In this document: piece by piece, positions 1-8,277 of the stretch
How the letters are laid out: each line of letters begins with the position of its first letter
How positions within the stretch are numbered: position 1 is the first letter of the stretch
Assembly: GCA_018898235.1 (NCBI GenBank)
Contig: JAHIJU010000247.1
Coordinates: forward strand, 1 to 64,000
DNA: 64,000 bases
Source of the DNA: Actinomycetota bacterium
GTDB taxonomy: Bacteria > Actinomycetota > Actinomycetes > Actinomycetales > Cellulomonadaceae
Reading direction: 5' to 3'
Position numbers and translations under genes: made by a program
Notes under the pieces: model-generated
Told to the model about the DNA's origin: nothing
Databases searched by the model: none
Seen by the model: only the letters and a program-made list of their open reading frames with translations

Positions 1-759
1 CACACCGCACTCGATCTCACGGCCGACCACGGCCGCCTCGACGATCACCTTCGGGTCCACCGCCTGCGCCGTCGCGAGCGCGGCCGTCAGCTCGTCGACA
101 TCGTCGACCCGTGAGATGCCCAGGCTGGACCCCGCACGCGCGGGTTTGACGAACACCGGCAGCCCGAGCCGTCCGAGCCGGTCGAGCACCGCCTGCGGGT
201 CGTCCCGCCACTGGCTCGGCAGGACGACCTCGAAATCCCCCACCGGCAACCCGTGGCCTGCGAGCACGACCTTCATCATGTGCTTGTCCATGCCCACGGC
301 GGAGGCGAGCACCCCCGAACCGACGTACCTGACGTCGGCGAGCTCGAGCATTCCCTGCACCGTGCCGTCCTCGCCGAACGGTCCGTGCAACAGCGGGAAC
401 ACCACGTCCACCGTGCCGATGCCCCGGGGCACCTTGCCGAGCTCGAGCGCCTGGACCTCGCGGTCACGGACCCCCTGCGGCAGCACCACATGCGTCCGGG
501 TGTCCTCGACCTCGGGCAGTCGGTCCCCCCGGATCGACCACCGGTCGGGGTCGTCGTCGGCGAGCACCCAGTGACCCTCGCGGGTGATCCCCACCGCGAG
601 GACGTCGTACCGCTCACGGTCGATCGCCCGCAGGACGCCGCCGGCGGTCGCACAGCTGATGGTGTGCTCCCCCGATCGCCCCCCGAAGAGCACGAGAACG
701 CGAGGGCGGGCCGAAGCCGGCTCGGCGAGGACGGGGAACGGGGCTGGTGTGGCATCCAT
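1..759 (-). CDS. ddl: D-alanine--D-alanine ligase, C-terminus cut by the window edge
   Basis: This ATP-grasp ligase joins two D-alanines in the cytoplasm for the peptidoglycan pentapeptide. The first 253 codons are visible and the frame is open to base 1. Family motifs seen are GGRSGEH (residues 26-32), the HGPFGEDG loop of the N-terminal domain, KPARAGSSLG of the ATP-grasp fold, and REIECGV at the cut. I chose the ATG at 759 because it restores the full N-terminus. A TAGGGT hexamer lies 8 bases upstream and there is no clear Shine-Dalgarno, so the message may be leaderless. It follows gpsA by 44 bases and is the last visible gene of a murA-plsC-gpsA-ddl series. Whether the C-terminal catalytic part is intact cannot be seen. 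Confidence 0.93.
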   Translation of the reverse strand, partial: MDATPAPFPVLAEPASARPRVLVLFGGRSGEHTISCATAGGVLRAIDRERYDVLAVGITREGHWVLADDDPDRWSIRGDRLPEVEDTRTHVVLPQGVRDREVQALELGKVPRGIGTVDVVFPLLHGPFGEDGTVQGMLELADVRYVGSGVLASAVGMDKHMMKVVLAGHGLPVGDFEVVLPSQWRDDPQAVLDRLGRLGLPVFVKPARAGSSLGISRVDDVDELTAALATAQAVDPKVIVEAAVVGREIECGV

Positions 760-767
760 CGCGACCG

Positions 768-773
768 ACCCTA
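768..773 (-). promoter_or_regulatory. -10-like hexamer TAGGGT, leaderless start of ddl
   Basis: TAGGGT lies 8 bases before the ddl ATG. The stretch from the hexamer to the start codon is almost the same as in front of the gene starting at 11522 (TAGGGTCGGTCGC then one base and ATG). This fits a TANNNT -10 element with transcription starting at or near the start codon. The promoter role is inferred. Confidence 0.45.
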
Positions 774-803
774 CCGTCGCAGCGGGTGCCTGCTGCGCCG
801 CGT

Positions 804-1817
804 TCAGTGCTGCGCGCGTCCCTCCGCCCGGCGGGGACGGGACAGCAGCCGCGGCGCGAGATCGTCGAGCGGGAGGGTTCCGTCGAGCACCTCGACGACG
901 CTCTCGGTGATCGGCATCTCGACACCCAGCCGGCGCGCCAGGTCGAGCACCGGACGGCAGGTCTTGACCCCCTCGGCGGTCCCCCCGGTCGCCGCGACGG
1001 CCGCCTCCAGGGCGAGTCCTTGGCCGATGAGCGTGCCGAGACGGTGGTTGCGCGAGTCCGGGGAGGCGCAGGTGGCCATCAGGTCGCCCATCCCGGCCAG
1101 TCCGCCGAAGGTCTGGGCGTCCGCCCCGAGCGCCAGACCGAGCCGGGTGATCTCGGCCAGGCCGCGGGTGATCACCGTCGCCATCGTGTTGAAGCCCAGG
1201 CCGCGGCCCTGCGAGATGCCGACAGCCAACGCGATGACGTTCTTGACCGCCCCGCACAGCTCGACGCCCACCAGGTCCGTGTTGGTGTACGGCCGGAAGT
1301 AGCTCGTCGCGCAGGCCGCCGCGACCGTCTCGGCCGTCGCCCGGCTGGTCGAGGCGACGACCGTCGCGGTCGGCTGCCGGTCCGCGATCTCGTGCGCGAG
1401 GTTCGGACCGGAGACGACCGCCAGCCGTGCCTGGGGAACCTGGAGGACCTCGCCGATCACCTCGCTCATCCGGGCATCCGTGGACAGCTCGACGCCCTTC
1501 ATGAGCGAGACCACCAGGGTGCTCGGGCCCAGCCGACCGGCCAGCGGCGCGAGCGTCGCCCGGGCGCTCTGGGCCGGGACGGCGACCGCGACGAGGTCGG
1601 CCCCGTCGACCGCCGCCACCAGATCGGCCTGCGCGCCGACGGCGTCCGGCAGCCGCGTCCCGGGCAGGTACGACTCGTTGCGGTGCTCGGTGGCGATCTG
1701 CCTGCAGACAGCGGCATCACGGCCCCAGACCGTCACCTCGCAGCCGGCGTCCGCGAGCACCGCTGCGAAGGTGGTCCCCCAGCTCCCGGCGCCGACGACG
1801 GTCGCGCGCACACTCAC
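804..1817 (-). CDS. gpsA: NAD(P)-dependent glycerol-3-phosphate dehydrogenase
   Basis: This enzyme reduces dihydroxyacetone phosphate to sn-glycerol 3-phosphate, the backbone for phospholipids. The 337-residue protein has the nucleotide-binding motif VGAGSWG (residues 8-14), K107 in the SLMKGVE segment, and the catalytic-lysine region GAVKNVIAL with K192. Length and motifs are normal for the family. The start is a GTG whose last bases overlap the plsC stop (GTGA), so translation is probably coupled to plsC. The neighbours plsC and ddl put it in a membrane-lipid and cell-wall precursor operon. Confidence 0.96.
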   Translation of the reverse strand: MSVRATVVGAGSWGTTFAAVLADAGCEVTVWGRDAAVCRQIATEHRNESYLPGTRLPDAVGAQADLVAAVDGADLVAVAVPAQSARATLAPLAGRLGPSTLVVSLMKGVELSTDARMSEVIGEVLQVPQARLAVVSGPNLAHEIADRQPTATVVASTSRATAETVAAACATSYFRPYTNTDLVGVELCGAVKNVIALAVGISQGRGLGFNTMATVITRGLAEITRLGLALGADAQTFGGLAGMGDLMATCASPDSRNHRLGTLIGQGLALEAAVAATGGTAEGVKTCRPVLDLARRLGVEMPITESVVEVLDGTLPLDDLAPRLLSRPRRAEGRAQH

Positions 1818-2539
1818 GGCTGGGCGGTCCGTTCGCCGGTGCGCAGGTCGAACACCGCATCGGGGGCCGGCTCGTCACGCAGTCCGGCGACCAGCCCGGT
1901 CATCGACGCCATGATCCGCGAGGTGGCCTCACGGATCACGGTCGCGTCGCGCGGCCGGTCGTAGAGGTCCGACAGGTCCACCGGCGGACCCGCGGCCACA
2001 TCGACCCGTTTGCGCGGGAACGGTTTGAGCACCTTGGAGTACGGAGCGAGCACCCGGTGGGCGCCCCACTGCCCGACCGGCACCACGGGGGCCCGGGTCG
2101 TCAGCGCGAGCCGCGCCACACCGGTCTTGGCGACCATCGGCCACAGGTCGGGGTCACGGGTGAGGGTGCCTTCCGGGAAGACCGCCAGGCACTCACCGGC
2201 GGCCAGGGCGGCAGCCGCGAGCTCGAGGGACTGGCCTGCCTGGGCAGAACCACGCGCGACGGGAATCAGGTCGATCGATCGCATCACCCGCCCCAGACCC
2301 GGCACCCGGAACAGCGAGTCCTTCGCCATGATGCGCGGCGCGTAGCCCGCATCCCACAGAAAGTGGGCGAAGGTCAGCGGGTCGAGCATCGACACATGGT
2401 TGACGGCCGCGATGAACCCGCCGTCGCGCGGAAGGTGCTCGGTCCCGCTCCAGTGCGGCCGGGTCATCGAGTACAACGCCGGACGCACCACCCGGGCAAC
2501 AGCACGGTAGGTCCGGTTCGACCGCTCGGGGGATGGCAC
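1814..2539 (-). CDS. plsC: 1-acyl-sn-glycerol-3-phosphate acyltransferase (PlsC family)
   Basis: A membrane-associated acyltransferase that makes phosphatidic acid from lysophosphatidic acid. In the 241-residue product I see the HX4D motif NHVSMLD (H48, D53) and the substrate motif FPEGT (121-125). The frame is open further upstream into murA, but the GTG at 2539 gives a normal-length protein and lies between the genes, 8 bases after a TAGCAT hexamer. It overlaps gpsA by 4 bases. The acyl substrate cannot be told from sequence, so a paralogue with a different specificity is possible. Confidence 0.9.
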   Translation of the reverse strand: MPSPERSNRTYRAVARVVRPALYSMTRPHWSGTEHLPRDGGFIAAVNHVSMLDPLTFAHFLWDAGYAPRIMAKDSLFRVPGLGRVMRSIDLIPVARGSAQAGQSLELAAAALAAGECLAVFPEGTLTRDPDLWPMVAKTGVARLALTTRAPVVPVGQWGAHRVLAPYSKVLKPFPRKRVDVAAGPPVDLSDLYDRPRDATVIREATSRIMASMTGLVAGLRDEPAPDAVFDLRTGERTAQP

Positions 2540-2598
2540 GGCAGCCGATGCTACCGGTCCACGCCGGACCGGCCATGCCCTGCCCGGTCGGTGCCGCC

Positions 2599-3927
2599 TC
2601 AGCGGGCGCCGGGCTCCCGGCTGAACTGCGCCCCGAGCGCCTCGAGCTTGGCCGCGAACTGCTCGTAGCCGCGGTCGATGAGGCTGATCCCCCGCACGGA
2701 GGACTGCCCCTTCGCGGTGAGCGCCGCGATCAGGTGGCTGAACCCGCCGCGCAGGTCGGGGACCTCGATCTCGGCGGCGGTCAGGGGCGTGGGGCCCGAG
2801 ATCACGGCCGAGTGGTAGAAGTTCCGCTGCCCGAACCGGCACGGGCGCCCCCCCAGGCACTCCTTGTAGACCTGGATCGTCGCCCCCATCCCGAGGAGCG
2901 CGTCGACGAACCCGAAACGGTTCTCGTAGACCGTCTCGTGGACGATGGACAGCCCGCGGGCCTGGGTGAGCGCGACGACCAGCGGCTGCTGCCAGTCGGT
3001 CATGAACCCGGGGTGCACATCGGTCTCGAGCTGGATCGAACGCAGGTCGCCGCCCGGGTGGAAGAACCGGATGCCGTCGTCGTGGACAGTGAACTCCCCA
3101 CCGACCTTGCGGAAGGTGTTGAGGAAGGTCGTCATGTCCGCCTGACGCGCACCGCGCACGTACACGTCGCCGCCGGTCGCCAGCGCGGCCGACGCCCAGG
3201 ACGCCGACTCGATCCGGTCGGCCAGCGCGGTGTGCGTGAACCCGACGAGCTTGTCGACGCCCTCGATCCGGATCACCCGGTCGGTGTCCACCGAGATGAT
3301 GGCGCCCATCTTCTGCAGCACGTTGATCAGGTCCATGATCTCGGGCTCGATCGCCGCGTTGGCCAGCTCGGTGATGCCCTCGGCACGGACCGCCGTCAGC
3401 AGGAGCTGCTCGGTCGCCCCGACGCTCGGGTAGGGCAGTGCGATCTTGGTGCCGGTCAACCGCTGCGGTGCCGACAGGTGGATGCCGCCGGGCCGCTTGT
3501 CCACCTGCGCCCCGAACTGCCGCAGGATGTCCAGGTGGTAGTTGATCGGCCGGTCGCCGATGCGGCAGCCACCCAGGTCCGGGATGAATGCCTCGCCGAG
3601 CCGGTGCAGCAGCGGGCCGCAGAACAGGATCGGGATGCGGCTGGCCCCGGCCAGCGTGTCGATGTCGGCCACCAGCGGTGACTCGACGTCCCGCGGGTCG
3701 ATCCGGAGCACACCCGACTCCTGGTCACCGTCCACGCGGACGCCGTGCAGCTCGAGCAGCGAGGTCACCACCGCGACATCGCGGATCGTCGGCACGTTGC
3801 GCAGCTCGCTCGGCCCCTCGCCGAGCAGCGCCGCAACCATCGCCTTCGAGACGAAGTTCTTGGCACCTCGCACGGTGATCTCACCGTGCAGCGGGTTGCC
3901 ACCGTCGACGTAGAGCAGGTCGTCCAT
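2599..3927 (-). CDS. murA: UDP-N-acetylglucosamine 1-carboxyvinyltransferase
   Basis: First committed step of peptidoglycan synthesis: transfer of enolpyruvate from PEP to UDP-GlcNAc in the cytoplasm. The 442-residue protein begins MDDLLYVDGG and carries RGAKN (K23, N24). The catalytic loop GGCRIGDRP keeps the cysteine (C121), which is the target of fosfomycin; mycobacteria have Asp there. The frame stays open upstream through the HU gene as a shadow, and the ATG at 3927 is chosen because the conserved N-terminus starts there. plsC follows 59 bases downstream and HU lies just upstream. Confidence 0.95.
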   Translation of the reverse strand: MDDLLYVDGGNPLHGEITVRGAKNFVSKAMVAALLGEGPSELRNVPTIRDVAVVTSLLELHGVRVDGDQESGVLRIDPRDVESPLVADIDTLAGASRIPILFCGPLLHRLGEAFIPDLGGCRIGDRPINYHLDILRQFGAQVDKRPGGIHLSAPQRLTGTKIALPYPSVGATEQLLLTAVRAEGITELANAAIEPEIMDLINVLQKMGAIISVDTDRVIRIEGVDKLVGFTHTALADRIESASWASAALATGGDVYVRGARQADMTTFLNTFRKVGGEFTVHDDGIRFFHPGGDLRSIQLETDVHPGFMTDWQQPLVVALTQARGLSIVHETVYENRFGFVDALLGMGATIQVYKECLGGRPCRFGQRNFYHSAVISGPTPLTAAEIEVPDLRGGFSHLIAALTAKGQSSVRGISLIDRGYEQFAAKLEALGAQFSREPGAR

Positions 3928-4027
3928 CCGGCCATCGTCCCCTATCGCCGGCTGTGTGCGGCCTCTGAGGTTCCCGAAGCCGCCGCACGTGCGCACAACC
4001 CTCACATCTGTGCGGGCGACGTGGAGG

Positions 4028-4537
4028 TCAGCGCTTCTTCTTCTTGCCCTTCGACGCGGCCTTCGCCTTCGGGTCCGACTTGCCGGACGCCTTGGCGGTC
4101 GGCTTCGCGGATGCCTTGGACGCGGACTTCTTCGAGGCCTTCGCGGTGGAAGGAGCGGCGGGCTCGGGCGCAGGCTTCGCAGCCTGGTTCGCCGCGGGCT
4201 TCGCGGCAGGTTTCGCAGTCGGCTCGGCCTGCACCGACGTGACCGTGGCGGCCGGGGATCCCGCACCGGCCAGTGCCGAGCGCAGGCCCGCGCCGGGCCG
4301 GAACCGGGCGGCGACGGACGCCGCCACCTCGACGACGCCTCCGGTGCGGGGGTTGCGCACGGTGCGGGCCGGACGCGCCACGGGCTCGAAGGTGCCGAAG
4401 CCGGTGAGGGTCACGCGTTCACCGGCGACGAGCTCGGCCGTCACCGCATCGAGCACCGCGTCGACGGCCAGGGCGGCCTGCGCCCGAGTGCCACCCGCGG
4501 CAGCCACCCGTTCCACGATCTGAGCCTTGCCGACCAT
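4028..4537 (-). CDS. hup: HU-type nucleoid protein with long Lys/Ala-rich C-terminal tail
   Basis: A histone-like DNA-bending protein of 169 residues. Residues 1 to about 92 form the HU fold, with the GFGTFEPVARPARTVRNP arm. The rest is a low-complexity tail of AKP, AAKP and SKAS repeats ending KGKKKKR, as in the two-domain HU proteins (HupB, HupS) of actinobacteria. Such tails are known to increase DNA compaction and to be acetylated in mycobacteria. The ATG at 4537 is chosen because a strong GGAGG sits 7 bases upstream; the open frame continues 27 codons further without support. It lies between leuD and murA, all on the minus strand. Confidence 0.94.
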   Translation of the reverse strand: MVGKAQIVERVAAAGGTRAQAALAVDAVLDAVTAELVAGERVTLTGFGTFEPVARPARTVRNPRTGGVVEVAASVAARFRPGAGLRSALAGAGSPAATVTSVQAEPTAKPAAKPAANQAAKPAPEPAAPSTAKASKKSASKASAKPTAKASGKSDPKAKAASKGKKKKR

Positions 4538-4622
4538 CTCTGCGCCTCCTTCGCCGACCGATACCGCTCGCACCGTACGAGCAACCGCATCGCTCATGCC
4601 GACGGCGCGCCGTCGCAACGGT

Positions 4623-5258
4623 TCAGATCGGGCGGGCCGGGGTGATCGGGACGGTCGGCAGGTGGCGGGCGGGCAGCGTGCGCGGGCGCCACGACTCGCG
4701 GGTCGATTCGAACGCCGTGATCTCGTCGGCGAGCTGGAGGGTCAGGCCGATGTCGTCCAGGCCCTCCATCAGGCGCCATCGCGTGTAGTCGTCGACACCG
4801 AACGGGACCGTGATGTCGTCGCAGACCACGGTCCTGGCAGCCAGGTCGACGGTGACCTGGGTGCCCGGCTTCGTCTCCAGGACCTTCCAGAGCAGCTCGA
4901 CGTCCTCGGCGCTCACCTGAGCCGCCAGCAGACCCTGCTTGCCCGAGTTGCCACGGAAGATGTCGGCGAACCGCGGCGAGATCACGACCTTGAAGCCGTA
5001 GTCCTTGAGCGCCCAGACGGCATGCTCGCGCGACGAGCCCGTCCCGAAGTCGTGCCCGGCCACCAGGACGGAGCCCGGCGCATAGGCGGGTTGGTTGAGC
5101 ACGAACGCCGGATCGCCGCGCCATGCGGCGAACAGGGCGTCCTCGAAGCCCGTGCGAGTGACCCGCTTGAGGTAGACGGCCGGGATGATCTGGTCGGTGT
5201 CGACGTTGCTGCGCCGCAACGGGACCCCGACGCCGGTGTGCTGGGTGAACTTCTCCAT
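4623..5258 (-). CDS. leuD: 3-isopropylmalate dehydratase small subunit
   Basis: The small subunit of isopropylmalate isomerase, which works with LeuC in leucine biosynthesis. The 211-residue protein begins MEKFTQHTGVGVPLRRSNVD and has the DQIIPA, GSSREHA and RFADIFRGNS motifs of the aconitase swivel domain. AAGGAGA lies upstream of the ATG at a normal distance. leuC ends 26 bases upstream, so the two form an operon. A very long open frame runs on through leuC and beyond, but only this part is a gene. Confidence 0.96.
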   Translation of the reverse strand: MEKFTQHTGVGVPLRRSNVDTDQIIPAVYLKRVTRTGFEDALFAAWRGDPAFVLNQPAYAPGSVLVAGHDFGTGSSREHAVWALKDYGFKVVISPRFADIFRGNSGKQGLLAAQVSAEDVELLWKVLETKPGTQVTVDLAARTVVCDDITVPFGVDDYTRWRLMEGLDDIGLTLQLADEITAFESTRESWRPRTLPARHLPTVPITPARPI

Positions 5259-5284
5259 CGTCGTCTCCTTGCTCGTCGTCGCGT

Positions 5285-6766
5285 TCAGAGGACGACCGGC
5301 GCGGCCGGGTCCAGGGGTGCGAGCGGGCTGCCGTCGAAGCTGGTCAGGTCGGTGCCGTCGGGCAGGTCGAGGTCCGCGAGCGAGGAGAGTGTGCCGCGGA
5401 TGGCCGTGGCCGCCGCGACCAGCGGTGAGACCAGGTGCGTCCGTCCGCCCTTGCCCTGCCGGCCCTCGAAGTTGCGGTTCGACGTGGAGGCCGAACGCTC
5501 CCCCGGTGCGAGCTGGTCGGGGTTCATGCCCAGGCACATCGAACAGCCCGCGTTGCGCCACTCGGCGCCGAACTCCTTGAAGATGACATCGAGGCCCTCG
5601 GCCTCGGCCTGCAACCGCACCCGGGCCGAGGCCGGGACGACCAGGACGCGCACGCTGTCGGCCTTGTGCCGTCCCTTCACCACCTTGGCCACCGAGCGCA
5701 GGTCCTCGATGCGACCGTTGGTGCAGGACCCGATGAAGACCGTGTCGACGGCGATCTCGCGCAATGGCTGCCCAGGGGTCAGCCCCATGTACTCGATCGC
5801 GCGTTCGGCCGCGGTCCGGGCGTCGTCGTCGGCGATGAGCTCGGGCACCGGGACGTCGGCCGACAGCGGTAGGCCCTGACCGGGGTTCGTGCCCCAGGTG
5901 ACGAACGGCTCGAGGTCTGATGCGCGCAGTACGACCTCGGCGTCGAACACGGCGTCGTCGTCGGTGCGCAACGTCGTCCAGTACTCGACGGCGGCGTCCC
6001 AGTCGGCACCCTCCGGGGCGTGCGGGCGACCCTTGAGGTACGCGAACGTGGTCTCGTCGGGCGCGATCATGCCGGCACGCGCACCGGCCTCGATGGACAT
6101 GTTGCAGACCGTCATCCGGCCCTCCATCGACAACGCCCGGATCGCCTCGCCGCGGTACTCCAGGACGTAGCCCTGACCGCCGCCGGTGCCGATCTTGGCG
6201 ATGATCGCCAGGATGATGTCCTTCGCGGTGGCTCCCGCCGGCAGCGCCCCTTCGACGGTGATCGCCATGGTCTTGAAGGGGGTGAGCGGCAGGGTCTGGG
6301 TCGCCAGCACGTGCTCGACCTCGGACGTCCCGATCCCGAATGCCAGCGCACCGAAGGCACCATGGGTCGAGGTGTGCGAGTCGCCGCAGACCACGGTGAG
6401 CCCCGGCTGGGTCAACCCGAGCTGGGGACCGACCTGGTGCACGATCCCCTGGTCGGAGTCGCCGAGGGAGTGCAGCCGCACACCGAACTCCGCAGCGTTG
6501 CGGCGCAGCGTGTCGATCTGCGTGCGGCTCGTCAGGTCCGCGATCGGCAGGTCGATGTCGAGGGTCGGGGTGTTGTGGTCCTCGGTGGCCAACGTGAGGT
6601 CCGGTCGACGCACCGGCCGGCCGGCCAGCCGCAGACCCTCGAAGGCCTGCGGGCTGGTGACCTCGTGCACCAGGTGCAGATCGATGTAGAGCAGGTCGGG
6701 TGCACCGTCCTGGCCCTCCCGCACGACGTGCGCATCCCAGACCTTCTCCGCCAACGTGCCGGTCAT
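5285..6766 (-). CDS. leuC: 3-isopropylmalate dehydratase large subunit
   Basis: Catalytic subunit of the [4Fe-4S] enzyme that isomerises 2- to 3-isopropylmalate. The 493 residues include CGDSHTSTHGAFG (127-139) and the cluster ligands C348 (SCTNG), C408 and C411 (GCSMC). The ATG at 6766 gives the conserved MTGTLAEKVWDAH start and has GGAGG upstream; another ATG at 6790 is less likely. It is transcribed divergently from the IclR regulator ndgR, with 130 bases between the two starts. This is the usual actinobacterial arrangement for control of leuCD. Confidence 0.97.
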   Translation of the reverse strand: MTGTLAEKVWDAHVVREGQDGAPDLLYIDLHLVHEVTSPQAFEGLRLAGRPVRRPDLTLATEDHNTPTLDIDLPIADLTSRTQIDTLRRNAAEFGVRLHSLGDSDQGIVHQVGPQLGLTQPGLTVVCGDSHTSTHGAFGALAFGIGTSEVEHVLATQTLPLTPFKTMAITVEGALPAGATAKDIILAIIAKIGTGGGQGYVLEYRGEAIRALSMEGRMTVCNMSIEAGARAGMIAPDETTFAYLKGRPHAPEGADWDAAVEYWTTLRTDDDAVFDAEVVLRASDLEPFVTWGTNPGQGLPLSADVPVPELIADDDARTAAERAIEYMGLTPGQPLREIAVDTVFIGSCTNGRIEDLRSVAKVVKGRHKADSVRVLVVPASARVRLQAEAEGLDVIFKEFGAEWRNAGCSMCLGMNPDQLAPGERSASTSNRNFEGRQGKGGRTHLVSPLVAAATAIRGTLSSLADLDLPDGTDLTSFDGSPLAPLDPAAPVVL

Positions 6767-6866
6767 CGTCGTTCCCACCCTCCGCGTCATGGGGCCATGA
6801 GCTGCACCGCCCCGTCGGGGTGAGTCCTGGCCGTCTCGGTGCCGTCTGTGTGCCGTTCATCTTGCA

Positions 6867-6881
6867 TCTCAGCCTGCGAGA
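6867..6881. promoter_or_regulatory. Inverted repeat between leuC and ndgR, possible NdgR operator
   Basis: TCTC and GAGA arms separated by 7 bases lie in the divergent leuC/ndgR region, 15 bases before the ndgR start codon. IclR-type regulators of leuCD are known to bind in this intergenic region. The arms are short, so the assignment is tentative. Confidence 0.3.
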
Positions 6882-6884
6882 CGC

Positions 6885-6890
6885 CAGTAT
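6885..6890 (+). promoter_or_regulatory. -10-like hexamer CAGTAT, 6 bases before ndgR ATG
   Basis: CAGTAT keeps the A at position 2 and T at position 6 of a -10 element and is exactly 6 bases from the ATG. No Shine-Dalgarno is visible, so the ndgR message is probably leaderless. Confidence 0.4.
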
Positions 6891-6896
6891 CGTCCT

Positions 6897-7616
6897 ATGG
6901 ACAACTCTAGTGGAGTCGGCGTCCTGGACAAGGCCGCCGCCGTACTCTCCGCACTCGAGGCCGGACCCGCCACGCTCGCCCAGCTGGTGGCCGCCACCCA
7001 TCTTGCCCGACCCACCGCCCACCGCCTCGCGGTGGCCCTCGAGCACCACCGCCTGGTGGCCAGGGACATGCAGGGTCGCTTCGTGCTCGGCCCTCGTCTG
7101 TCGGAGCTCGCGACGGCCGCCGGTGAGGACCGGCTGCTCGCGGCGGCGAACCCCGTGCTGGCCGCGCTGCGCGACCACACCGGGGAGAGCGCCCAGCTCT
7201 ACCGCCGCCAGGGCGACCAGCGCATCTGCGTCGCCGCGGCCGAGCGGCCGATCGGCCTGCGGGACTCGATCCCGGTCGGTGCCACACTGTCCATGCAGGC
7301 GGGCTCGGCCGCTCAGGTGCTGCTGGCCTGGGAGGAGCCGGACCGGCTGCACCGTGGACTGCAGGGCGCCAAGTTCACCGCCACGATCCTGTCCGGTGTG
7401 CGCCGGCGCGGGTGGGCCCAGTCGGTGTCCGAACGGGAGGTCGGTGTGGCCTCCGTCTCGGCTCCCGTCCGAGGTCCGTCCGGACGGGTCGTCGCGGCCG
7501 TGTCGATCTCGGGGCCGCTCGAACGGCTCACCCGTCAGCCCGGTCGGTTGCACGCGGCCGCCGTGGTGTCGGCCGCCAACCGGCTCTCCGAGGTGCTGCG
7601 CCGCACGGGTGACTGA
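6897..7616 (+). CDS. ndgR: IclR-family transcriptional regulator, NdgR/LtbR type
   Basis: A 239-residue regulator with an N-terminal winged helix (about residues 10-65, recognition segment LARPTAHRLAVALEHH) and a C-terminal IclR effector domain. In Streptomyces (NdgR) and Corynebacterium (LtbR), IclR proteins divergent to leuCD control branched-chain amino acid genes. The position here is the same, so control of leuCD and autoregulation are inferred from context. It appears to be transcribed without a leader. The downstream side is closed by the palindrome at 7787-7812. Confidence 0.9.
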   Translation: MDNSSGVGVLDKAAAVLSALEAGPATLAQLVAATHLARPTAHRLAVALEHHRLVARDMQGRFVLGPRLSELATAAGEDRLLAAANPVLAALRDHTGESAQLYRRQGDQRICVAAAERPIGLRDSIPVGATLSMQAGSAAQVLLAWEEPDRLHRGLQGAKFTATILSGVRRRGWAQSVSEREVGVASVSAPVRGPSGRVVAAVSISGPLERLTRQPGRLHAAAVVSAANRLSEVLRRTGD

Positions 7617-7717
7617 CCGGGGTCGGGAAGGCCGGCAGGCCGGGAACGAGACCTCCGGCTTCTCTCCGGCACCGCTCCCGGGGTCGCTCCGGGCGATGGC
7701 CGCGTCCCCAGGGAGGT

Positions 7718-7745
7718 CGTTCCCAGCAAACCGTTCCCAGCAAAC
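7718..7745. repeat. Tandem repeat, 2 x 14 bp
   Basis: Two perfect copies of CGTTCCCAGCAAAC stand side by side in the 170-base gap after ndgR. They have no coding role that I can see. Confidence 0.7.
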
Positions 7746-7786
7746 CGGTCCCGGGACGTCCGATCGCGGGCGGCCCGAGAACGACG

Positions 7787-7812
7787 AAGGCCCGGTCAGC
7801 TGACCGGGCCTT
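7787..7812. terminator. 26-bp perfect palindrome, terminator of tRNA-Glu and probably ndgR
   Basis: Bases 7787-7812 form a perfect 26-bp palindrome (arms AAGGCCCGGTCAG). It lies 7 bases past the 3' end of the minus-strand tRNA-Glu gene and downstream of ndgR on the plus strand. Short T-rich stretches follow on both strands, so it probably terminates both ways. Confidence 0.75.
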
Positions 7813-7818
7813 TCGACG

Positions 7819-7891
7819 TACCCCCGACCGGATTCGAACCGGCGCTACCGCCGTGAGAGGGCGGCGTGCTAGGCCGCTACACAACGGGGGC
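7819..7891 (-). tRNA. tRNA-Glu (anticodon CUC)
   Basis: A 73-base cloverleaf. The acceptor GCCCCCG pairs with CGGGGGT (a G-U pair at 1-72), with discriminator A. The anticodon stem is CCGCC/GGCGG with loop CTCTCAC, giving anticodon CTC. The T arm has GGTTCGAATCC. CCA is not encoded. Confidence 0.97.
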
Positions 7892-7963
7892 CAGCACTGT
7901 CCCGAGATCTCCCCGGAACGAACCAGCAGCCTACCCGATGCACAACCCGGGAGCTGCCGACCG

Positions 7964-8035
7964 CTGGGGTACCAGGACTCGAACCTAGACTAAGTGAACC
8001 AGAATCACTCGTGCTGCCAATTACACCATACCCCA
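7964..8035 (-). tRNA. tRNA-Gln (anticodon CUG)
   Basis: A 72-base cloverleaf. The acceptor TGGGGTA pairs with TACCCCA, with discriminator G. The anticodon stem is AGTGA/TCACT with loop TTCTGGT, giving anticodon CTG. The T arm has GGTTCGAGTCC. It lies 72 bases from tRNA-Glu on the same strand and was probably transcribed with it. Confidence 0.96.
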
Positions 8036-8277
8036 TGGGGCATCACGCCCGGCCTCCGACCTGCGCAGACGCACCAAGGTGCACCGCGAAGGAGTTCGGA
8101 GGCGGATGTTGTGCCGACGGAGCACCATACCTGAGCCCTGGTGTGCCGGTCCAACCGGCTCTGGCGGGGCCCGATCCGCAGCACGCCCCGCGCTGCGACT
8201 CCGTGGCCGTACCGCGCCGACCAGGATCTCCCGACCAGGACCTGTCTGGTCAGAGTCTCCGGGTCGGGCTCCTCCGG

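Noticed and set aside
4623..7553. A 976-codon open frame on the minus strand through leuD, leuC and ndgR
   Set aside because: Only the leuD part (4623-5258) has homology and a ribosome site; the rest is out of frame with leuC and antisense to ndgR, a typical effect of high GC.
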